From Acidobacteriota bacterium (GTDB lineage: Bacteria > Acidobacteriota > UBA6911), in the NCBI GenBank assembly GCA_017860075.1, contig JAFNAH010000291.1:1-6193 (forward strand): a stretch of 6,193 nucleotides of DNA. Direction: 5' to 3'. The first letter of the stretch is position 1, and the number at the start of each line of letters is the position of its first letter. The notes below the pieces were generated by a model. The model was not told where the DNA came from, ran no database searches, and saw nothing but the letters and a program-made list of their open reading frames with translations. A program made the translations under genes and the position numbers. Below, piece after piece: positions 1 to 4,532 of this stretch.

Positions 1-1
1 G

Positions 2-526
2 CTCAGCAAGGACGACATCTACACGTACAGCGCGCTGAAGTTTGCCGGCGACTATACCTCCTGGGAGTCTCCCTCGGGATTGGTCGCGTTGGGCAGGACC
101 GAGGCGGGCGTGACCCTTTTGATCGTGATCGGTGAAGGGACGGTTGCGATCCAGGCACCGGAGCAAGTGCGCGAAAAGTTTACTGCCGCCTTCGGAGGCT
201 ATCCTGTCACTACGAAATTCGCCACGCTGTATATGCGGCTGCACCCTCAGGAGTTCCAGGACGTGTTCGGCAAGCAGACGCTGACAAAGAGTCCGGATGA
301 TGCCGCTCTCGCCAAGGCGAAGGAGATCTACGACCAGAGGTTTCTGACCTCCTATCACGCCGGCCCGCGCGCGATTCTGCCTCCGGTCAAGACGCGGGTG
401 ATGGATTTCGACACACCGCAGTTCGGGCAGATTACCAACGAGGAGGGTTACTGGATCAGCCTGAACCGGATTACTCCGTTTGCGAAGATCTACCCCGCAC
501 GCTTCGTGAATCCGAAGCAGAAATAG
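2..526 (+). CDS. Hypothetical protein, C-terminal part (5' end outside window)
   Basis: The frame is open from the left edge to the TAG at 524-526, giving about 174 residues of a protein whose start is not in the window. A TTG at 80 could be read as a start, but the frame upstream of it is equally protein-like (it continues as SKDDIYTYSALKFAGDY), so I treat the gene as truncated by the window edge. I see no transmembrane segment in this part and no catalytic motif I recognise. It begins with an alternating beta-like stretch (GVTLLIVIGEGTVAIQAP), followed by a mixed helical region (DDAALAKAKEIYDQRF) and a tail rich in aromatic and proline residues (GYWISLNRITPFAKIYPARF). It may belong to a periplasmic or secreted protein, but no function can be assigned. 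It converges on the leftward gene run, with the hexamer hairpin array between them. Confidence 0.75.
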   Translation, partial: LSKDDIYTYSALKFAGDYTSWESPSGLVALGRTEAGVTLLIVIGEGTVAIQAPEQVREKFTAAFGGYPVTTKFATLYMRLHPQEFQDVFGKQTLTKSPDDAALAKAKEIYDQRFLTSYHAGPRAILPPVKTRVMDFDTPQFGQITNEEGYWISLNRITPFAKIYPARFVNPKQK

Positions 527-590
527 TCGACCACGCTGACAAGGCGCAGGTTTCAGCTGCCCCGCACCACGGATCAGATCGAAGGTATTA

Positions 591-716
591 TCGCTGTCGG
601 AATCGGCATCGGGATCGCAGTCGGTATCGGCATTGAGTCAAACTGAATCCTGCAATCCGCCGGCGGGCGATTTCGAATGCCGACTTCGATTGCGCTTCCG
701 ATCCCGACACCGCGAA
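591..716. repeat. Mirror-image degenerate hexamer array forming a long imperfect hairpin
   Basis: From 591 to 632 there are seven consecutive 6-base units of the form TCGNNN (TCGCTG, TCGGAA, TCGGCA, TCGGGA, TCGCAG, TCGGTA, TCGGCA). From 668 to 716 there are eight units of the form CGNNNN, six of them CGANNN, with one extra base at 680; these are the reverse-strand equivalent. The arms pair in a single register (position i with 1310-i). From 598-634 against 676-712, about 31 of 37 positions pair (28 Watson-Crick, 3 G-U) with no bulge. The innermost eight pairs are perfect (TCGGCATT at 627-634 with AATGCCGA at 676-683). The loop, 635-675, carries its own 10-base palindrome, CCGCCGGCGG, at 657-666. 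The array lies between two convergent genes, so a role in termination or in separating the transcripts is plausible. There is no U-tract, so it is not a canonical intrinsic terminator. It could also be a dispersed intergenic repeat. Confidence 0.7.
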
Positions 717-744
717 TTCTTCAGGTTTTCTGCGAAGTTCCGCA

Positions 745-1375
745 TCAGCGGCGCACGACCTCGAGCCCCTTTGAGGGCGCGCTTATCTTCTGAAGGACAC
801 CGTCCTTGTCCACCCACAGCTGCAACTGAAGCGCGTCGGAAGCGGCCTGGAGGACGCGAACCTCGCGTTTCTTCCCCCGCAGTTCCATCTCTGCTGTCGA
901 AATCGAACAGGCGCACCAGGAATATGAAGTGGTGGTAGATGTTGGAGTCGAGCATTGTGTAACGACTCGGGAGGAGGAGACCGCTCCTGCGATTGGTCCC
1001 TTTGCCCTCGAAGTCGAACATGACCTGGTTGGGGGCGAAACTCCCGGTGATGGATCCCCGTACGCCGTCGACATCGGTCTTGAGGAGGTAGGCGCGTGGC
1101 ACGTAGTCGCCGTTCATCTCGAGTTTCGTCTCCATTCGCACCTTCTGACCCGGCGTCGCCGGATTGCGGAACTCGAGAACTGAACTGCTCGTCACGGACT
1201 CTGCTGCAGCCTGGATCGCGAATTTCTCCGAGCCTATCTCCCTGGCGCCAAAGAAGATGACAAACTCGCCGTCCTCGGCTGCCGGTTTCCTGGTTCCCAC
1301 TCTGGCCTGCAGCACTCCAGCGACCGTCACAGCCAACATGCACCCGGCCAATAGGTGTCGCACGCGAACTGACAT
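745..1375 (-). pseudogene. Small secreted beta-rich hypothetical protein, frameshifted
   Basis: Read leftward from ATG at 1375-1373, this gene has an excellent Shine-Dalgarno, AGGAGGG (1388-1382), six bases before the start. The N-terminus is a typical Sec signal peptide: basic MSVRVRH, a hydrophobic core, and a likely cleavage after VLQA at about residue 24. An LAGC sequence occurs at residues 9-12, but before most of the hydrophobic core, so a lipobox is unlikely. The mature part alternates short beta-like segments (EFVIFFGAREIGSEKFAI, GSITGSFAPNQVMFDFEG), loosely like periplasmic beta-sandwich domains such as DUF6134 or DUF3108; that resemblance is an impression only. After FDFDS the frame degenerates into Arg/Gly/Pro-rich sequence, while a neighbouring frame carries a sensible ending (REVRVLQAASDALQLQLWV, then KGLEVVRR and TGA at 747-745). 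The crossing point lies in 874-905. One extra G in the five-G run (874-878) would explain it. If restored, the protein is about 209 residues. It is the last gene of the leftward run, 119 bases after the radical SAM gene. Confidence 0.65.
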
Positions 1376-1381
1376 CCCCTG

Positions 1382-1388
1382 CCCTCCT
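1382..1388 (-). promoter_or_regulatory. Strong Shine-Dalgarno that decides the start of the small secreted protein
   Basis: AGGAGGG on the minus strand with a six-base spacer (CAGGGG) precedes the ATG at 1375-1373. The same frame is open further upstream to an alternative start at 1444, but those 23 residues (MRRRTRPMCHPDKTRRVRAG onward) are not signal-peptide-like and have no such site. The downstream ATG also places a clean signal peptide at the N-terminus. Confidence 0.75.
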
Positions 1389-1494
1389 GCTCTCACACGC
1401 CGTGTCTTATCCGGATGACACATCGGTCGAGTGCGCCTTCTCATTGACGATTATGGTATCACCCGGCAGCAAGTCGTTTCTCTTGTACCCGCTG

Positions 1495-2610
1495 TCAGCC
1501 ATCAACCGGCCGCAAGGCCCCCGTGCCGGTCGATGACTGGACCACCGGAAGCGGCAGGTTCCTTCGCCCATCCGGTACCACCCGGCCTCGCAGCGGCCTC
1601 GCGTCTCTGGTCGTGAAAGCGTTTTCCCACGCCGAAAAGGTGCCTCCTGCCCGCCAGGCATCCATGGCAGCCAGGCCGGCGCGCTCATCGCACTGCGAGA
1701 GCATGTATTCCACCCACGCCCACCTGGCGGAGGTTGAGCGCAGCTCGACCTTCCCCTTGAGGCCGGCTCGCAGCCGAGCGAGTTTCTGATTCACCGAGGT
1801 GATCGGCTCAAAATCGAAACCATCGAGAGGGGTATTGCGCTTGGACACAAAGGGCGAAATAGCCAGGGAAACGGACACGATCGCGGCGAGTTCGCGCGAG
1901 AAGCGTACGAGTTCGTCAATGTCGTCGTGGGTTTCCGTCGGCAGTCCGATCAACTGGTAGAGCTTGAGTCGGTGCAGTCCGCACTTTTTCGTCAGCTCGG
2001 CCGCACGGATCAGGTGTTGTTCAGTCGTTCTGCGCGCGACGAGACTTCGCAACCGCTGCGACGCCCCGTCGGACGCGGTTGTCAGGGTCCGGTAACCCCC
2101 GCGGGCGAGGAGGGTGACCAGCTCCGCATCGAGCCGATCCGCGCGCAGGCTCGATATCCCGATTCCACGCCCGGCATCGACGATCCCCCGCACAATCTTC
2201 TTTATGCCGGGATGGTCAGTCACCGCAGCCCCGACAAGCCCGACGCGTCGGGCGTGCTCAGGCACCGAGGAGAGCACGGTTTCAGGAGGTACGAGCCGCA
2301 TCCCCCCGTTGGTGGTTCGCCTCATTACGCAGTAGGTACAGCCTCGAGAACATCCGCGCTCCGCTTCCACAAGAAACATGGACGACAGAACGGTGTTCCG
2401 CGTCAGTATCTGAGAACGTGCCGGCAAGCGACCACCGTCCACCATCGCTGTTAACGGAAGGTGACCCGACAGTCCGGGCACATAACAGCCGGGGACCCGG
2501 GCCAGGCTCTCGAGCAAGTCTTCCCGATCCATGTCGGCTGCTGCATCCAGGAATGTGTGAATCAGCTCTTCACCCTCTCCCATGACGATGAGATCAACAA
2601 ACGGGGCAAG
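1495..2610 (-). CDS. Radical SAM protein (COG1032 type), C-terminal catalytic fragment of a broken gene
   Basis: This holds the catalytic part of the radical SAM protein whose N-terminus lies at 2923-2618 in another frame. Recognisable sequence starts at LAPFVDLIVMGEGEE (from 2610), the usual end of the B12-binding-like domain in COG1032 proteins. The [4Fe-4S]/SAM motif CSRGCTYC (CxxxCxxC) is at 2352-2329, within VEAERGCSRGCTYCVMRR. LYQLIGLPTETHDDIDELV and VSLAISPFVSKRNTPLDGF are hallmark later strands of this barrel. About 371 residues end in TGA at 1497-1495. The frame continues upstream to 2748, but that part is out-of-frame reading of the N-terminal domain. COG1032 enzymes use SAM to make a 5'-deoxyadenosyl radical and include methylthiotransferases, methyltransferases and cyclases; the substrate here cannot be told. 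I see no C-terminal TRAM domain, which argues against MiaB/RimO. The barrel looks intact, but without its own start the fragment would need internal initiation or a repaired frame. Confidence 0.85.
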   Translation of the reverse strand, partial: LAPFVDLIVMGEGEELIHTFLDAAADMDREDLLESLARVPGCYVPGLSGHLPLTAMVDGGRLPARSQILTRNTVLSSMFLVEAERGCSRGCTYCVMRRTTNGGMRLVPPETVLSSVPEHARRVGLVGAAVTDHPGIKKIVRGIVDAGRGIGISSLRADRLDAELVTLLARGGYRTLTTASDGASQRLRSLVARRTTEQHLIRAAELTKKCGLHRLKLYQLIGLPTETHDDIDELVRFSRELAAIVSVSLAISPFVSKRNTPLDGFDFEPITSVNQKLARLRAGLKGKVELRSTSARWAWVEYMLSQCDERAGLAAMDAWRAGGTFSAWENAFTTRDARPLRGRVVPDGRRNLPLPVVQSSTGTGALRPVDG

Positions 2611-2923
2611 GGGCAGCGTAGGAAATGGAAAACGCAAGCACCGGGAAGTCGGAGAGTGAACGTCCCGACTCATAGGAAAAGACCGGAGTTCGGGACCGCC
2701 TGTAATCCTGGGGTGAATCGGGCAGGAATGCGCGCTCTGCCGCGGCACCGGGATGCAGGTGGATCTCCCGATAGATAGCCTGAAAGCCGAGCGAACTCAT
2801 GCCTACGGCATACGGGCTCGGGTAGCAGAGCGCCACGCGGAAGGTTGCGGCCTCTCTGACCAGCACCCCGGTCTCGCTGTCAAGCCGCTGTTGCACCTGG
2901 CTTCTCAGGTCCCACTCGCTCAT
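2594..2923 (-). pseudogene. Radical SAM protein, N-terminal (B12-binding-like) fragment, frame lost after SISY
   Basis: ATG at 2923-2921 opens a 109-codon frame ending in TGA at 2596-2594. Residues 28-48 (FRVALCYPSPYAVGMSSLG, then FQ) and 89-102 (SLSDFPVLAFSISY) are the classic N-terminal Rossmann/B12-binding-like part of COG1032 radical SAM proteins, with ERAFLPD between them. The authentic sequence stops at SISY (ending 2618) and is followed by AAPCPVC and a stop. The neighbouring frame takes over with LAPFVDL at 2610. From memory of the family, about 40 residues (helix, strand, and a GGP-type turn before the NPEPLA-like motif) normally separate these two points, so roughly 110-125 bases appear to be missing, with a net frame change. 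The upstream queE stop is 27 bases away. No clear Shine-Dalgarno precedes the ATG, consistent with translation coupled to queE. Confidence 0.75.
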
Positions 2924-2950
2924 CTCTGTTCTGCGTTCCCAGGCTTCGCG

Positions 2951-3589
2951 CTAAACGCCACGGACAGCGTCGGGCCAGATGATCTTGTGTATCTGAAGCT
3001 GCAGCCGCACGCGCAGACCGCTTTCAAGAACCCAGCGGGCAAGCCGGTCGTAGGCCATGCGCTCGTGGACAGGAGAGATCAGCACTGTGCCGACACGCGA
3101 GGTGAGATCGAACTCGCGGATCCTTGCGCAGGCCCATTCAAAGTCCTCTCTGCCTCCGACGACGAACTTCAACTCGTCGCCGGACGTGAGGTACTGCAGG
3201 TTCTCGTAGTGATTCCGTGCCGACATACCGCTGGAGGGGCACTTCAGATCCATGATCTTGTGAACCCGGGGATCGACAGCCTTCAGCGTGACATGCCCCC
3301 CGGTCTCTAGGCAGACGGTGTAACCAAGATCCAGGAGACTCCGGAACAGGTCGTGGACCGATGACTGGAGCAACGGCTCACCGCCCGTTATCAAGGCCAG
3401 CCTCGTCGGGAACGGGGCGATGGCACGCAGGATCTCAGGGATGGACATCTCGCTGCCCTCATTAAAGGCATACTGCGTGTCACAGTAGCTGCAGCGGAGA
3501 TCACAACCGGACAGGCGGATGAAAGCACACGGCCATCCGGCGTAGCTGGATTCGCCCTGGATACTGTAAAAAACCTCGTTGATGATCAT
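2951..3589 (-). CDS. queE: 7-carboxy-7-deazaguanine synthase (QueE)
   Basis: QueE is a cytosolic radical SAM enzyme that converts 6-carboxy-5,6,7,8-tetrahydropterin to 7-carboxy-7-deazaguanine, the ring contraction on the way to preQ0 and queuosine. The N-terminus MIINEVFYSIQGE matches the family's usual opening. The cluster-binding motif CDLRCSYC (C29, C33, C36) is followed by D-T (37-38), the family's Mg-binding region. TGGEPLLQ (68-75) and ETGG (95-98) are SAM-binding elements, and QIHKIIWP near residues 199-206 is the family C-terminal motif. At 212 residues it is of normal length and intact, ending in TAG at 2953-2951. I chose the ATG at 3589 over a GTG at 3607, which would add six residues (MSPGSG). 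Neither has a clear Shine-Dalgarno, so the choice rests on start codon and family fit. It sits 49 bases after the phosphatase stop. queC and queD are not seen here. Confidence 0.93.
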   Translation of the reverse strand: MIINEVFYSIQGESSYAGWPCAFIRLSGCDLRCSYCDTQYAFNEGSEMSIPEILRAIAPFPTRLALITGGEPLLQSSVHDLFRSLLDLGYTVCLETGGHVTLKAVDPRVHKIMDLKCPSSGMSARNHYENLQYLTSGDELKFVVGGREDFEWACARIREFDLTSRVGTVLISPVHERMAYDRLARWVLESGLRVRLQLQIHKIIWPDAVRGV

Positions 3590-3638
3590 TCCGGAACCAG
3601 GGCTCACAAACGAGCGGAACGCCGGGCAGGGGTGCCTG

Positions 3639-4373
3639 TCATTCGCCCGACATCAGACGCACCACGACCACGGTGATGTTGTCAGGGCCGCCCATCCTGT
3701 TCGCTGCACTGACCAACGAATCACCCAGCTGTTGAGGGGACATGTCGGGCTGGGAGAGCATCTGGCGGATGACTTCGTCGGAGAGTACATCTGTCAGTCC
3801 GTCAGAGCAGAGCAGGTAGGTGTCTCCTTCCCGGGCCTGCCCGCATTCCAGGTCGATCTCCACCTGAGGGTGTGGACCGATGGACCGGGTGATCAGGTTC
3901 TTCTGGGGGTGGGAAGAGAGTTCGTCTTTGCGGAGGACACCGCTCTCGAAAAGGTGCCAGACGAGCGAGTGATCTCGAGTCAGCTGCTCGAGAACGCCCC
4001 CGCGCAGCAGATAAGCCCGCGAGTCCCCGACATGAGCAATGTAGTAGCTCGTGTCGGCAAAGGACATGATGGTCAGCGTACTGCCCATCCCTGAAAGATC
4101 CGCCCGCTTGCGCTGCGCCTCGTAGATCCGGTCGTTTGATTCGCGGGCCGCAAGCAGGAGCATGTCTTCGATCTCGCCGCCCGGCGGGGGGGTGATCCCC
4201 ATCACCTCTTTCACCGTGGCGGCCGCTATGCTGCTGGCCACCTCGCCCGCCGCGTGGCCTCCCATGCCGTCGGCGACCAGAAAGAGCCGGCGCTCCGGAT
4301 CGGCAGCAAACGAATCTTCATTGGAGGTTCGCACTCTCCCTTGACTTGTTGCCGTTCCGCATTGAATGAGCAA
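3639..4373 (-). CDS. PP2C-family Ser/Thr protein phosphatase (PrpC/Stp-like)
   Basis: This is a complete 244-residue PPM/PP2C phosphatase without signal peptide or membrane segment, so a soluble cytosolic enzyme. It would remove phosphate from Ser/Thr residues placed by PknB-like kinases, which are not in this window. The metal and phosphate ligands are all visible: R13-x-R15 and N18-E19-D20, D35-G36-M37-G38-G39-H40, G97-S98-T99-L100, H114-V115-G116-D117-S118-R119, T132-R133-D134-H135-S136, S190-D191-G192, and G229-P230-D231-N232 near the end. The start is TTG at 4373-4371: the same frame has a TAG two codons upstream (4379-4377), and no ATG lies before the conserved core. AGG in GGTAGGTAGACA gives a modest ribosome site six bases away. 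It is the first gene of the leftward run and divergent from the coiled-coil gene, with 159 bases between the two starts. No regulatory or kinase domain is attached. Confidence 0.95.
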   Translation of the reverse strand: MLIQCGTATSQGRVRTSNEDSFAADPERRLFLVADGMGGHAAGEVASSIAAATVKEVMGITPPPGGEIEDMLLLAARESNDRIYEAQRKRADLSGMGSTLTIMSFADTSYYIAHVGDSRAYLLRGGVLEQLTRDHSLVWHLFESGVLRKDELSSHPQKNLITRSIGPHPQVEIDLECGQAREGDTYLLCSDGLTDVLSDEVIRQMLSQPDMSPQQLGDSLVSAANRMGGPDNITVVVVRLMSGE

Positions 4374-4428
4374 TGTCTACCTACCCCGAGACCGGAATTG
4401 CGGTCGCAGCGATGAGGATGAGAACCCA

Positions 4429-4457
4429 CTTATAGCATGGCACTCCGGCAGCATCAA
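4429..4457 (-). promoter_or_regulatory. Likely sigma-70 promoter of the phosphatase-queE-radical SAM run
   Basis: On the minus strand, TTGATG (4457-4452) and TATAAG (4434-4429) are separated by exactly 17 bases. They match the -35 and -10 consensus at 4 of 6 and 5 of 6 positions. A start near 4422 would give a leader of about 50 bases before the TTG start of the phosphatase gene. Position, spacing and direction fit, but the call rests on consensus matching alone. Confidence 0.5.
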
Positions 4458-4477
4458 GCAGTCCCAACCTGCCGCTG

Positions 4478-4486
4478 TGCTATCAT
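4478..4486 (+). promoter_or_regulatory. Possible extended -10 promoter of the coiled-coil gene
   Basis: TGC followed by TATCAT forms an extended -10 element (TGn plus a 5 of 6 match to TATAAT). No convincing -35 box lies 15-19 bases upstream, which is tolerable for an extended -10 promoter. A start near 4493 would leave a leader of about 40 bases before the ATG at 4533. Confidence 0.35.
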
Positions 4487-4519
4487 TCTTCGCGCAACGG
4501 GCACGGTTGCTCGCCCATG

Positions 4520-4524
4520 AGGAG
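4520..4524 (+). promoter_or_regulatory. Shine-Dalgarno of the coiled-coil gene
   Basis: AGGAG lies eight bases before the ATG at 4533-4535 and supports that start. The ATG also begins a good signal peptide. Confidence 0.7.
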
Positions 4525-4532
4525 TGGACGGT

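Noticed and set aside
527..590. Intrinsic terminator directly after the left-edge gene.
   Set aside because: No GC-rich stem followed by a T-run was found; only the larger hexamer hairpin downstream could serve that role.
633..938. Rightward 101-codon frame over the hexamer array and the end of the secreted-protein gene.
   Set aside because: Arg/Pro/Ser-rich composition typical of antisense reading in GC-rich DNA. It overlaps a better-supported gene and has no ribosome site or signal.
1339..1350. LAGC sequence near the N-terminus of the small secreted protein as a lipobox.
   Set aside because: The Cys is at residue 12, before most of the hydrophobic core, which is too early for a lipoprotein signal; a signal peptidase I site after VLQA fits better.
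1407..1500. Minus-strand reading containing KRNDLLPGDTIIVNEKAHS, which looks protein-like, just beyond the radical SAM stop.
   Set aside because: The radical SAM frame already ends plausibly at 1495 (NLPLPVVQ and a short tail). The extra reading is about 30 residues in another frame with no family match and no ribosome site, so I take it as chance in a spacer.
1927..2454. Rightward 175-codon frame opposite the radical SAM barrel.
   Set aside because: Antisense to the CxxxCxxC and GLPTET motifs of a clear family member, with low-complexity Arg/Pro/Ser composition; a shadow.
2753..3310. Rightward 185-codon frame opposite queE and the radical SAM N-terminus.
   Set aside because: Antisense to QueE, whose catalytic motifs are unmistakable; no independent support.
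3590..3638. preQ1 riboswitch upstream of queE.
   Set aside because: The spacer between the phosphatase stop and the chosen queE start is only 49 bases, and no preQ1-I stem with an A-rich tail is visible.
3579..4094. Rightward 171-codon frame opposite the phosphatase.
   Set aside because: Antisense to a PP2C gene with all metal ligands present; no start signal.
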